Positions 9,947-18,584 are shown, counted from the first letter of the stretch. The stretch: 64,000 nt of DNA from CAVTWS01 sp963732655 (GCA_963732655.1 CAVTAI010000005.1:682001-746000), one strand, 5' to 3'. Numbers and translations: made by a program. The notes: a model not told the origin generated them from the sequence alone.

Positions 9947-11757
9947 CTAGGAGACTGCTGAGCAATCGGCTGGGGTGAAACCTGACTGTCGTGCTCGCGT
10001 TTCGCGTGGTCGGCGAGACTCGGGGGTATGCAAGGTACGTCTCGCCTGGATCGTGAGTTGCTGGACGCGGCAGCGCTGTGTGGTCATCTCGTCGGCCAGG
10101 GATCGGTGCACGCGGTGCTGGCCGAGCACCGTAAGGCGTTGTTCCCTGACGACCTGTTCGCTGATCTGTTCGGGTCGGGTCGGGGTCGGCCGTCGGTGCC
10201 GGCCGATGTGGTCGCCACGGTCATGGTCTTGCAGGCCCTGGAAGGCAAGTCTGACCGTGAGGCGGTGAGGGCGCTGGAGCGTGATATCGCCTGGAAAGCC
10301 GCTGCTGGCCTGGCTCTCACGGACGAGGCGTTCCATCCGACGGTGCTGACGTTGTGGCGTAACAAGCTCCGGGCGTCGGCGGCGCCGCAGCGGATCTTCG
10401 ACGCCGTGCGGGCGGTGATCGACCAGACCGGGGTGATCGCCGGCAAGCACCGCCGGGTCCTTGACTCCACGGTCCTGGACGACGCGGTGCAACGTGAGGA
10501 CACGGTCGGGCAGCTGATCGCGCAGATCCGCCGGGTCCGTCGGCTGATCCCGGAGCTGGCGTCGGTGTGGGTCCGGGTCCACAACCTCGGTGGTGGCCGC
10601 CCGCCGTGTGACTGGGACGACCCCGGCGACATCGACCGGGTCATCACCGAGCTGGTCGATGACGCCAACGAACTCGTCTGGGCCGCCGAAGAACTCCAAG
10701 CCGGCGGGGTCGTGTTCACCGAGCCCCAGACCGAGGCGGTGGCGTTGCTGGCGCTGGTCGCCGGCCAAGACGTCGAACCCGGCGACAAGCCGGGCACGTG
10801 GCGTATCGCCACCGGCACCGCCGCGGACCGGGTCGTGTCAACGGTGGATCCTGAGTCCCGGCATGTCCACAAGACCGCGGATGCGTACCGTGACGGCTAC
10901 AAGGCGCACCTCGCCGCCGAGCCCGACACCGGACTCATCACCCAGGTGGCGCTCACGGCCGGCAACGTCGGCGACGCCGAAGCCGCCCCCGACCTCATCG
11001 CCGGTGAGCCGGCCGGGACCGAAGTGCTCGGCGACTCCGCCTACGGCGCGGGCGAGTTCCGCGCTCACCTCAACGAACGTGACATGGCCGCGGTGATCAA
11101 GCCGCCGCCGCTGCGACCCGCGGTCGACGGCGGGTTCACCCTCGATGACTTCGTCATCGACGAAACCGCCGGCACCGTGACCTGCCCCGCCGGTGTCACG
11201 GTGGGCATCACCCGGTCACGAGCGGCACGGTTCGGGACCCACTGCGCTTCGTGCCCGTTGCGGACCCAGTGCACCACCGCCGCCAAGGGCCGCACCATCG
11301 TCTTGCACCCCCACCACGCCCTGCTCGCCGCCGCCCGCGCGTACGCCGCCACCGACACCTTCACCGGCCCCTACCGGCAGCACCGACCCATGATCGAACG
11401 CACCATCGCCTGGCTCGTCCGAGGCCCCAACCGCAAACTCCGCTACCGCGGCACCGACCGCAACAAGCTCTGGCTCCACCACCGAGCCGCCGCCGTGAAC
11501 CTCACCCGACTCGTCAACCTCGGCCTCACCCACACCCCTGGCGGCTGGACCATCACCTGAACACCAAAGCGGTCCCCCGGACCGCACAGGGCGACACGAC
11601 ACCACCCACCACAGCCGGCTGATCGTCACCTGACACCGGCCGTCGCCACTCCCGCCACGATTGCCGCTGACCTTCCCGCCCCCCCCACCGCCACCCGGCC
11701 ACACCCCTCAACACCAGACCCGACCGCCCACAAGCGACTTGCTCAGCAGTCTCCTAG
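9947..11757 (+). mobile_element. IS1182-family insertion sequence, complete
   Basis: An 1811-bp element bounded by perfect 19-bp inverted ends: CTAGGAGACTGCTGAGCAA at 9947-9965 and its complement at 11739-11757. Because CTAG is itself palindromic, the outer 4 bp could be a CTAG target duplication rather than IS sequence. It carries one intact transposase gene and about 180 bp of non-coding DNA at the right end. It lies between the start of the small EthD-like gene and the end of a cyclase-like gene and interrupts neither. Confidence 0.92.
10028..11560 (+). CDS. IS1182-family transposase
   Basis: A full-length 510-residue DDE-type transposase. The N-terminal DUF772-like helical region includes LFPDDLFADLFGSGRGRPSVPADVVATV and ERDIAWKAAAGLAL. 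Catalytic acidic positions probably include VLDSTVLDDAV and the later LGDSAYGAGEF. The C-terminal region has the cysteine cluster THCASCPLRTQC and the family pattern RPMIERTIAWLVRGPNRKLRYRG. No frameshift or stop is seen, so the element may still be active. Its base and codon use match the host, which suggests adaptation to similar high-GC genomes. Confidence 0.95.
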   Translation: MQGTSRLDRELLDAAALCGHLVGQGSVHAVLAEHRKALFPDDLFADLFGSGRGRPSVPADVVATVMVLQALEGKSDREAVRALERDIAWKAAAGLALTDEAFHPTVLTLWRNKLRASAAPQRIFDAVRAVIDQTGVIAGKHRRVLDSTVLDDAVQREDTVGQLIAQIRRVRRLIPELASVWVRVHNLGGGRPPCDWDDPGDIDRVITELVDDANELVWAAEELQAGGVVFTEPQTEAVALLALVAGQDVEPGDKPGTWRIATGTAADRVVSTVDPESRHVHKTADAYRDGYKAHLAAEPDTGLITQVALTAGNVGDAEAAPDLIAGEPAGTEVLGDSAYGAGEFRAHLNERDMAAVIKPPPLRPAVDGGFTLDDFVIDETAGTVTCPAGVTVGITRSRAARFGTHCASCPLRTQCTTAAKGRTIVLHPHHALLAAARAYAATDTFTGPYRQHRPMIERTIAWLVRGPNRKLRYRGTDRNKLWLHHRAAAVNLTRLVNLGLTHTPGGWTIT

Positions 11758-11819
11758 CGGGCTGATCGCCCAGGGTGCCGCTTCGCGGGGTCGTGCCCAG
11801 CGGGCGAGCTGGGTCGTGT

Positions 11820-12389
11820 TCAGGCGGCGAGTCGGGGTTGGAGGCGGAGCAGCCCCGGAACCTCGCCGAAACCTCGGAGGGTGAGAGTGGTCCGGCCGCT
11901 GACGCTCACCCAGTAAGGAAGATCGCTCTCGTCACACGAGGCCAGGATCTCTCGGGGGTCGGCGGCGGCGCACAGGCGGGCCGCCAGGTTGACGGGGTCG
12001 CCGATGTAGTCGTCACCGTCGAAAAGGAGGGCGCGGCCGGTGGCGATGCCGACGCGGACCGACGGCCCCGCGTACCGGAACTCATCGATCAGATGGGCGC
12101 CCAGTGCGATGCTCGGCGCCACCTCCATACCGACCAACATGGCGCCGTCGCCCATCCAATTGGCGACTCGCACACCTCGCTGGGAGGCGACCGCCCGCGT
12201 GGCCCGACGGAACTGGCTGAGGACCTCGGCTGCCCGCTCCGGCCCCCGATCGCGCGTGTACTCGGTGAACCCGGTGAGGTCCAGGAAGATGAAGGTGCGC
12301 TCGAGGTCGAGGTACTGCTGACCTACGGGCAGCAGGGCGGGGTGCTCGGCGGCAACGTCGGGCGACGCGTCGGCGTCGGCGATATCCAT
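11820..12389 (-). CDS. Class III nucleotide cyclase homologue, single domain
   Basis: A 189-residue protein that is mostly one class III adenylate/guanylate cyclase homology domain. The metal-binding aspartates are present: D37 in FLDLTGFT and D81 in NWMGDGAM. The GDPVNLAARL block keeps the transition-state Asn and Arg. The substrate-specifying Lys normally four residues before the second Asp is replaced by Asn (N77), so purine specificity or activity may be altered. There is no transmembrane or sensor domain. It sits beside the right end of the IS1182 element, transcribed toward it. Confidence 0.85.
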   Translation of the reverse strand: MDIADADASPDVAAEHPALLPVGQQYLDLERTFIFLDLTGFTEYTRDRGPERAAEVLSQFRRATRAVASQRGVRVANWMGDGAMLVGMEVAPSIALGAHLIDEFRYAGPSVRVGIATGRALLFDGDDYIGDPVNLAARLCAAADPREILASCDESDLPYWVSVSGRTTLTLRGFGEVPGLLRLQPRLAA

Positions 12390-12495
12390 GACACCAGTGT
12401 CCCACGGGGGTGTGACACCCGGGCCGTGATTAGGCCGCCGTCACAGAGCATTCACACGGATGTGACCGGGTTGTCGCCTGCTCGCGGCAGCCTGG

Positions 12496-12744
12496 TCACC
12501 GGGCGGCCAGCCGCCGCAGCGGGGGCAACGTGGGGGGTGGCTGACGCCGCGCCGGCAAGGTGGCCAGCATCTCCGTCGTGGCCGCGGTGATGTGCGCCAC
12601 GGCCTCGTCGAAGGCTGCCTGAGTGGCCGCCGACGGCTTGCTGACTCCGCTGATCTTGCGGACGTATTGGATGGCAGCGGCCTGGATCTCCTCCGGCGTC
12701 GCCACCGGCTCCAGGCCCCGAAGGGTGGTGATGTTGCGGCACAT
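12496..12744 (-). CDS. DUF2277 family protein
   Basis: An 82-residue protein. The invariant family start MCRNITTLRG fixes the ATG at 12744, although the frame remains open upstream. The pattern ATPEEIQAAAIQYVRKISGVSKPS is the DUF2277 core; the rest is a helix that ends in a proline/arginine-rich tail. The family is small, widespread in actinobacteria and of unknown function. It starts 10 bp after the stop of the upstream aldo/keto reductase gene on the same strand, so the two are probably co-transcribed. Confidence 0.87.
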   Translation of the reverse strand: MCRNITTLRGLEPVATPEEIQAAAIQYVRKISGVSKPSAATQAAFDEAVAHITAATTEMLATLPARRQPPPTLPPLRRLAAR

Positions 12745-12754
12745 GCCTACACAA

Positions 12755-13729
12755 CTACCAGGCGTAGGCCTCGGGCGCAGTGCCACCAGGGCCGGGGAAG
12801 ATCTCGTCGATCGTCCCGAGGACATCGTCAGGCAGCATGAGCTCGAGCGCTCGCAGGGAGGCGCCGTCGAGGTGCGCCATGGTGCGCGGGCCGATGATGG
12901 GCGCTGTCACGCCGTCCTGGGCTAGCAACCACGCCAGGGCCACCGCGGCCGGCTCCTCGCCCATGTCGGCGCACAACGCCTCCCACCGCTCGAGCTGAGG
13001 CCGGCGGGCCTCGGCCCGATCACCCAGGGCCCGGCGGCGACGAGTCGACGTTTCGTCCTCCCGCAAGATGCCACCCAGCAGGCCGCCGTAGAGCGGGCTC
13101 CACGGGATCATGCCGACGCCGTAGTGTCGACACGCCGGCAGGACCTCGAGTTCGACCGTGCGCACCCCGAGGTTGTAATGGCTCTGCTCACTGACCAGGC
13201 CGAGGAAGTTGCGGGCCCGGGCCGTCTCGTTGGCTTGGGTGATGTGCCAGCCGGCGAAGTTGCTGCTGCCGACGTAGCTGATCTTGCCCTGCGCGACGAG
13301 CGTCTCCATGGCCTGCCACACCTCGTCCCATGGCGCGTGACGGTCGACATGGTGCATCTGGTAGAGGTCGATGTGATCGGTCTGCATCCGCCGGAGGCTG
13401 TCGTCGCATGCCTTGCGGACGTGGTGGGCCGACAGGCCACCGGCGTTCGGCCAGTCCGTCATCGGTCCGAAGACTTTGGTGGCGAGGACCACCTTGTCGC
13501 CTCGATCACCGCCCTGGGCGAACCAGCGGCCGATGATCTCCTCGGTGAGGCCCGGATTGCCCGGACCTCCGTAGCGATTGGCGGTGTCGAAGAAATTGAT
13601 GCCCAGCTCGAGCGCGCGGTCCATGATCTGGAACGACTCGTCCTCGGGGGTCTGGGGCCCGAAGTTCATGGTCCCGAGGCAGATCGGGCTGACACGGAGG
13701 GCGGTGCGGCCCAGGCGGCGGTACTTCAT
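12755..13729 (-). CDS. Aldo/keto reductase
   Basis: A 324-residue TIM-barrel NADPH-dependent oxidoreductase. The start MKYRRLGRTALRVSPICLGTMNFG is typical. The catalytic Asp/Tyr region is INFFDTANRYGG, followed by the active-site Lys in DKVVLATKVFG, and the His region DLYQMHHVD. The C-terminal nucleotide-binding part includes APIIGPRTMAHLDGA. The substrate is not predictable from sequence. It is followed on the same strand by DUF2277. Confidence 0.92.
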   Translation of the reverse strand: MKYRRLGRTALRVSPICLGTMNFGPQTPEDESFQIMDRALELGINFFDTANRYGGPGNPGLTEEIIGRWFAQGGDRGDKVVLATKVFGPMTDWPNAGGLSAHHVRKACDDSLRRMQTDHIDLYQMHHVDRHAPWDEVWQAMETLVAQGKISYVGSSNFAGWHITQANETARARNFLGLVSEQSHYNLGVRTVELEVLPACRHYGVGMIPWSPLYGGLLGGILREDETSTRRRRALGDRAEARRPQLERWEALCADMGEEPAAVALAWLLAQDGVTAPIIGPRTMAHLDGASLRALELMLPDDVLGTIDEIFPGPGGTAPEAYAW

Positions 13730-13828
13730 GCCCCGATTGAACGCACCGCCGCCGAGGGCCTGTCAACCGGGGCTGCGGGGTCAACCGGGGTTGCGGACCC
13801 GGCCTCTCCGAGACAAAGGTGACCCCCC

Positions 13829-15184
13829 ATGCAACTCGAACATCCCGACTGGGTGCGCCGCCTCAACTACTTCGGGCCCGCGGTCGGCGGAGCCGAACAC
13901 CTCGTCCCCATCGATCCCGATGAGCTCCTCGCCACGGCGCGTCGGGCGACGGGTCTGCACGACATCGGCGACGATCAGTGGATCGAGACCTACCGGCAGA
14001 GCGTGCTGTCGATGGTGGGCGATGTCGACCTGCACCTCGTCGGCCGGATCGTCACCCGATCCGAGTTGCTGCGCGTGCTCACGACCCGGCTGCGCATCCA
14101 CGAGTACTGGCGCCAACACCCGGCCGTGTTCGAGGAGCCGATCGAGGCACCGATCTTCATCCTCGGACCGCCTCGTACCGGCACCACCATCCTGTTCGAG
14201 CTGCTCGCCCACGACCCCAACCTACGGGCGCCGGTGTCGTGGGAGACGAACCACCCCATCCCCTTCGACACCCCCGTCGATCGCCAGCTGCTATCCGAGG
14301 CCGAGCAGCAGTTCTGGAGCGACGTCCATCCGCCGTTCCAGTCGATGCACGAGCTCGACCCCCACCTCCCGGCCGAGTGCGTCCACTTCCTGGCCATGGA
14401 CTTCGGCGGACCGTATTGGTCGATGATGTACGCCCGGCCGACCTTCGACGCCTGGGCGGCCGGACGCGATCTGGCCGCCCCCGTCTACCGGTTCCACCGC
14501 CAGTTCCTCCAGACCCTCCAGTACATCGACCGCCAGAACCACCTGTCGCCCCGGCCTGACCGCCGGGCCGGGCAGTCGCCCCGGCCTGACCGCCGGGCCG
14601 GGCAGTCGCCCCGGCCTGACCGCCGGGCCGGGCAGTCGCCCCGGCCTGACCGCCGGGCCGGGCAGTCGCCCCGGCCGTGGCTCCTGAAGTCCCCTGCCCA
14701 CGCCGGCACCATCTCGGCCCTGCTGGCCGAGTATCCCGACGCCCGGTTCATCCACACCCATCGCGATCCCACCAAGTTCGCCACCTCCGCCGCCAACCTG
14801 ATGTGCGCGATCCGGTTCATGCGCACCGACGACGTGGCTCCCCGCCAGATGGGTCCGGGAACCTCGTTCGGCTTCGCCTTCCTGGCGATGCACATCGCCG
14901 ATCTACGCCAGTCCGGAACGATCGCGGCCGAGCGCATCGCCGACATCCACTTCCTGGACCTCATGGGGGATCCCGTGGCCGCGGTTTCGGCGGCCTACCG
15001 GCATCTCGGCCTCGACTTCGACGACGGTCACGCCACCGCCATCACCACCTATCTGGTCCAGAAGCCCAAGGGCAAGTTCGGTGCTCACACGTACGACGCC
15101 GCCGAGCTCGATCTCAGCGACGAGATCATCCGGGAGCAGTACCGACCCTACGTCGAGCACTACAACGTCCGCTCCGAGGGCTGA
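13829..15184 (+). CDS. Sulfotransferase family protein with internal repeat
   Basis: A 451-residue cytosolic sulfotransferase-like protein. The PAPS-binding loop is IFILGPPRTGTTILFELL at about residues 108-125. The later block RPWLLKSPAHAGTISALL and RFIHTHRDPTKF match the conserved 3'-phosphate region. Between NHLS and RPWLLKSP lies an in-frame insert of four copies of SPRPDRRAGQ that family members normally lack. The acceptor substrate is unknown; actinobacteria often have several such enzymes for lipids or carbohydrates. Without the repeat the length would be near the usual 400-410 residues. Confidence 0.88.
   Translation: MQLEHPDWVRRLNYFGPAVGGAEHLVPIDPDELLATARRATGLHDIGDDQWIETYRQSVLSMVGDVDLHLVGRIVTRSELLRVLTTRLRIHEYWRQHPAVFEEPIEAPIFILGPPRTGTTILFELLAHDPNLRAPVSWETNHPIPFDTPVDRQLLSEAEQQFWSDVHPPFQSMHELDPHLPAECVHFLAMDFGGPYWSMMYARPTFDAWAAGRDLAAPVYRFHRQFLQTLQYIDRQNHLSPRPDRRAGQSPRPDRRAGQSPRPDRRAGQSPRPDRRAGQSPRPWLLKSPAHAGTISALLAEYPDARFIHTHRDPTKFATSAANLMCAIRFMRTDDVAPRQMGPGTSFGFAFLAMHIADLRQSGTIAAERIADIHFLDLMGDPVAAVSAAYRHLGLDFDDGHATAITTYLVQKPKGKFGAHTYDAAELDLSDEIIREQYRPYVEHYNVRSEG
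14551..14670 (+). repeat. Four perfect 30-bp tandem repeats inside sulfotransferase
   Basis: Four identical direct copies of a 30-bp unit beginning CCGGCCTGACCGCCGGGCCG occupy 14551-14670, with a partial fifth copy (CCGGCC) directly after. The unit contains nested GC-rich inverted repeats. Being 30 bp, the array keeps the reading frame and adds 40 residues. No spacers are present, so it is not CRISPR. Confidence 0.97.
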
Positions 15185-15236
15185 CCGGGCCGGCCCCGGG
15201 CAGCACGGTATGGAGCGCACTCGCGGCCAGGCGAGG

Positions 15237-15800
15237 TCAGGTATCGCCGAGCCAGATGGGCGCTCGGTCGAGGAGGAAGTCGCTGACCTCGCGACACCGA
15301 TCGAGGATGTCGCACAACGATTCCTGGCCCAAGAAGATCGCCGTCAGCGGGATCTCCACCCGTGACACGATCGTGATCGAACGCTCTGGATGGTCCGTGA
15401 CCGAGGGGATCGAATCGACGGCGGACAGCTCGATGGGGAGCACGGTGCCACCCACCCCAGCCAGCTCAGTCGCCAGGATCAGCAGGTCGGGGCCCTCGGG
15501 CAGGGGCGGCAAGGCCCAGGTGAACTGGAGCGGAACGGCGAGCACGCTTTGGGGCTCATCGCCCTCCGGGAGGGCCAGGACCTCGTCCTCGAACGCCAGC
15601 ATGCTGCGAGGTTCGATCTCGAGCGACAGGTGCAGATCGAGCGGGCCGCCGCAGGCGTGTTCGGGGTGCAGATCGACCTCGAACGCCTGACGCATGGAGT
15701 AGGTCTCGACGAAGTGACGCTCGTCGTGTACGTGGAAGCCGTGATCGACGGCGTGGTCCTTGAGGTCGGCGATGAACCCGGCGAGGTCGATGACGGCCAC
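15237..15800 (-). CDS. Conserved hypothetical protein
   Basis: A 187-residue protein that I do not recognise. It begins VAVIDLAGFIADLKDHAVDHGFHVHDE and is rich in Asp, Glu and His. It contains alternating hydrophobic strands (LDLHLSLEIEPRSMLAFEDEVLAL, VLAVPLQFTWALPPLPEG) with no signal peptide or membrane helix. GTG 15800 is the best start; upstream codons would extend antisense into the phosphatase gene. It diverges from the phosphatase with a 30-60 bp gap, so the two may share a promoter region. The antisense frame continuing upstream is a shadow of the phosphatase. Confidence 0.62.
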   Translation of the reverse strand: MAVIDLAGFIADLKDHAVDHGFHVHDERHFVETYSMRQAFEVDLHPEHACGGPLDLHLSLEIEPRSMLAFEDEVLALPEGDEPQSVLAVPLQFTWALPPLPEGPDLLILATELAGVGGTVLPIELSAVDSIPSVTDHPERSITIVSRVEIPLTAIFLGQESLCDILDRCREVSDFLLDRAPIWLGDT

Positions 15801-15854
15801 GGCGGCAAGGATATCGGTGGCCCGTCGAGAAGGATGTGGTGGACTGACGTCGTG

Positions 15855-16622
15855 ATGAACGGCGACCCCGGTGGTGGCGTGAGCGACGGCGAGATCATGA
15901 CCGTCCTGCACGAGGCGGTGGCGGCCGCCCGTTCTGCCTTTGCCGGGCTCGCCAGCTGGGGGCTTGCCGGCACCCGAGCCGGGCAGTACCACAGCGACCT
16001 GGCCGCCGATGCGGCCGTCATCGAGGTGCTGCACCGGGCCGGCTTCGGCGTGTTGAGCGAGGAGTCGGGAGAAGCGGAGCTGCGGCGCGAGATCGTCGTG
16101 ATCATCGATCCCCTCGACGGTTCGACCAACGCTCATCGGGGTCTGCCGTGGTTCGCGTGCAGCCTGTGCGCGGTCGACGCCGACGGTGCCCGGGCAGCCC
16201 TCGTCGTCGACCTGGTGCACGATGTGAGCTGGTCCGCCGTTCGTGGTGGGGGCGCGCGCCGCAACGGCGAGCTGTTCGTCCGTGGGGACACGCCGGTGCT
16301 GAGCGAGGCGCTCGTCGCCCTGTCCGGACTTCCGCCGCGCTGGCTCGGCTGGAAGCAGTACCGGGCCTACGGCGCTGCCGCGCTCGACCTGTGCGCGGTC
16401 GCCTACGGCATCTTCGACGGCTACATCGACTGCAGCGCCAACGCTCACGGTGTCTGGGACTACGCCGGCGCCATGTTGGTGTGCCAGGAGGCGGGCGCCG
16501 CCGTGGAGGACGCGTTCGACCGGGATCTGCTGGTCATGGAGCACGACGCCCGCCGCACCCCCTGCGCCGCCGGCAGCGCGGCGCTGCTGGCCGAGATCAT
16601 CGAGCAACGTCGCACCTTCTGA
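15855..16622 (+). CDS. Inositol monophosphatase family protein
   Basis: About 255 residues with the metal-dependent sugar/inositol phosphatase signatures: LSEESGE (first metal-binding Glu pair), IIDPLDGSTNAHRGLPWF (Asp-Pro-x-Asp-Gly-Ser/Thr motif) and CSANAHGVWDYAGAMLVCQEAG (C-terminal WDxA motif). It therefore probably hydrolyses a small phosphomonoester such as inositol phosphate, histidinol phosphate or PAP. The start is uncertain: ATG 15834, ATG 15855 and GTG 15879 are all in frame. It precedes the Nudix gene by 43 bp in the same orientation. Confidence 0.88.
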   Translation: MNGDPGGGVSDGEIMTVLHEAVAAARSAFAGLASWGLAGTRAGQYHSDLAADAAVIEVLHRAGFGVLSEESGEAELRREIVVIIDPLDGSTNAHRGLPWFACSLCAVDADGARAALVVDLVHDVSWSAVRGGGARRNGELFVRGDTPVLSEALVALSGLPPRWLGWKQYRAYGAAALDLCAVAYGIFDGYIDCSANAHGVWDYAGAMLVCQEAGAAVEDAFDRDLLVMEHDARRTPCAAGSAALLAEIIEQRRTF

Positions 16623-16665
16623 CACGGTCGGCCGGGACTTCGGCCTGCTGGCCTACGCTGGCGCA

Positions 16666-17196
16666 GTGAAGGGCGCAGCGACATCGTGGGCGATGCGGGC
16701 CTTCGGGTTCATCCCCGAGCGGGCGCGGCAGCGAGTCGTACGCCTGCTCAAGCCGTCCTACACCGTCGGCGCCGGCTGTCTCATCGAGCGCGGTGACGAG
16801 GTCTTGCTCGTCCAAACTTCGTACCGGGAAGGGTGGGGCATGCCGGGCGGCCTCCTGAACCGGCGCGAGACCCCGGCCGATGGTGCCCGCCGCGAGGTCC
16901 GCGAGGAGCTCGGCCTGCAGGTCGAGCTCGACGAGGACCCGATCGTGGTGATCGATCGCGTGATGCAGAAGATCGACATCGTGTATCGGGCTCGGGTGGT
17001 GGGGGAGATGCCCGACGATCCCTCGATGCTCGCCATGTCGCCCGAGATCCGCGCGGTGCGCTGGTTCGGCCGTGGCGCCCTCCCCGATCTGCAGCCCGAG
17101 GCGATCGACGCCATCGCCAGCCTCGCCGACGCCGACCATGGCGCCGACCGCCTCCGTATCGCGGGTCCCCGTCAGGCTCGGCCGAGCCACCGCTAA
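16666..17196 (+). CDS. Nudix hydrolase
   Basis: A 176-residue Nudix protein. The Nudix box is intact at about residues 61-83 (GGLLNRRETPADGARREVREELG), matching GX5EX7REUXEEXGU. The N-terminus (residues 1-32) is a short basic helix. The start is GTG 16666; the frame is open upstream only as a shadow of the phosphatase gene. Substrates of such generic Nudix enzymes are nucleoside-diphosphate derivatives and cannot be specified. It is probably co-transcribed with the upstream phosphatase, and the tRNA follows 14 bp after its stop. Confidence 0.9.
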   Translation: MKGAATSWAMRAFGFIPERARQRVVRLLKPSYTVGAGCLIERGDEVLLVQTSYREGWGMPGGLLNRRETPADGARREVREELGLQVELDEDPIVVIDRVMQKIDIVYRARVVGEMPDDPSMLAMSPEIRAVRWFGRGALPDLQPEAIDAIASLADADHGADRLRIAGPRQARPSHR

Positions 17197-17210
17197 CCTG
17201 TCGGGCTCGC

Positions 17211-17284
17211 GGGCGCGTAGCTCAGTTGGTTAGAGCACCTGCCTTACAAGCAGGGAGTCGGGGGTTCGAGTCCCTCCGCGCCCA
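17211..17284 (+). tRNA. tRNA-Val (anticodon TAC)
   Basis: A complete cloverleaf: acceptor stem GGGCGCG paired with CGCGCCC, D-arm GCTC..GAGC, anticodon stem CCTGC/GCAGG with loop CTTACAA (anticodon TAC, valine), and a T-arm with TTCGAGT. The discriminator is A17284. CCA is not encoded (ACCG follows), as is usual in actinobacteria. Confidence 0.96.
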
Positions 17285-17361
17285 CCGACGTCGCTTCGCT
17301 TGGGCCGTTCAGGCGCACGGAGGCTCGTGGCTGTCGCTTCGCTCAATCCGTGGGGGTGGGC

Positions 17362-18489
17362 TCAGCTCGAGGCGCTGTCGACGAGCGCCCGGGCGACTCT
17401 GGCTTCGAGGTCGGCCGGGTATCGCTGCACCCCGGCAGGTAGATCGGCCGTGCGCCCGCGGAGGATCGCGTCGAGGCCGAGCAGCATGATCGCCGCGAAG
17501 GGGTCGAACAGTTGAGGTGCCGCGTTGTTCAGGCCGGTGGCGAGGTTGACCAGGCTGCCTCGGTTGAGCAGGTAGACCCGGCGTCCGCTCACCTCGTAGC
17601 GCTCCAGGTGGGGACGGAGCCGCGTGTGGGGGTGCTGGTCGAGCCAGTCGACGTCGATCTCGCGATGGCTGTGGCCCACGTTCATGAGCATGGCACCGTC
17701 GGCGACTCGCTCGAGCTGTGCCGGGCCGATGACCCCGTCGAAACCGGTCGCCGTGACGATCACGCTGGCCCGCGGGACGGCGACGTCGAACTCGGCGGCG
17801 CGGCAGCCGTGGTGCAGGGCCTGGACCGAGCGGACAGGGTCACGGTCGACCACCGTGACGTTGGCGCCGAACTCACGGGCGCGCAAGGCGACCCCTTGGC
17901 CGACGGATCCGAAACCGACCACGACGATCTCACGACCGAACAGTGACAGCCCCGTGATCGCCGTGAAGGCCGGCCACGTCTCGGCACCGACGTGATGACG
18001 GTTGTGGATGAGGTCTTTGAGCGGGATCCCGTTCCAGTCGAGGACGGGAAACGGGACCTCGACGTCAGCGAGACGGTGCAACCCCGTCGTGGTCGCTTCG
18101 AGGGCGCCCATGGGACGGTGACCCGCGGAAGCCATGGCGGCGATCATCTCGCCACCCATGTCGCACAACGCGTCGGCGGGCTCGCTCACCAGCCATTCGA
18201 GCGCATCGGCGTACTCGGCGGCGCCCATGCCGGCGCGAGCGCGGATCTCGACGCCGATCGAGGCGAGATGCTCGGCGGCGCGGTCATCGGTGCTGTCCGG
18301 GTTGCAGGGGGCGACCCGGACCCGGGCGCCGGCCTGAACGAGCGGGGCGAGGATGCCGATGGTGTCGGCGAGAATGTGTTGGCGACAGGCGACGGTGCGG
18401 CCCGACAGATCGCCGGCCCCGACCTCCACACCGATGGCAGTGGTGATGGGATTGGTCCACGCCATCCACTCGAGCTCTGCGGCGTCCAT
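17362..18489 (-). CDS. S-adenosylhomocysteine hydrolase-like protein (divergent)
   Basis: A 375-residue protein with the overall layout of adenosylhomocysteinase. The N-terminal region has GRTVACRQHILADTIGILAPL and ARVRVAPCNPDSTDDRAAEHL in place of the usual CNPLSTQDD block. The NAD domain has VVVGFGSVGQGVALRARE. The C-terminal part has HPHTRLRPHLERYEV and LNRGSLVNLATGL, like the family's C-terminal GRLVNLG region. The canonical active-site stretch KSKFDNLYG is replaced by NGIPLKDLIHNRHHVG, so the classical reaction is doubtful. It is probably a paralogous NAD-dependent hydrolase or dehydrogenase of unknown substrate. Confidence 0.75.
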   Translation of the reverse strand: MDAAELEWMAWTNPITTAIGVEVGAGDLSGRTVACRQHILADTIGILAPLVQAGARVRVAPCNPDSTDDRAAEHLASIGVEIRARAGMGAAEYADALEWLVSEPADALCDMGGEMIAAMASAGHRPMGALEATTTGLHRLADVEVPFPVLDWNGIPLKDLIHNRHHVGAETWPAFTAITGLSLFGREIVVVGFGSVGQGVALRAREFGANVTVVDRDPVRSVQALHHGCRAAEFDVAVPRASVIVTATGFDGVIGPAQLERVADGAMLMNVGHSHREIDVDWLDQHPHTRLRPHLERYEVSGRRVYLLNRGSLVNLATGLNNAAPQLFDPFAAIMLLGLDAILRGRTADLPAGVQRYPADLEARVARALVDSASS

Positions 18490-18584
18490 CGGTCCAGTCC
18501 AGCACGTGCGCCGAGGCCGCCGCTACCGCGTCATCCGTGCTGAGCAGGCCGTGCAGCCACCCTTGACATTCGTGGGCGCCCGAC

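Noticed and set aside
14551..14670. Possible CRISPR array.
   Set aside because: The 30-bp units are directly adjacent without spacers and lie in frame within a sulfotransferase; no cas genes are present.
15237..16625. A 462-residue minus-strand frame covering the phosphatase gene.
   Set aside because: Only the part up to 15800 is plausible coding; the remainder is antisense to clear inositol-phosphatase motifs.
17280..17345. Two TCGCTTCGCT copies after the tRNA as a possible attachment site.
   Set aside because: They are short, do not duplicate the tRNA end, and no integrase gene is nearby.
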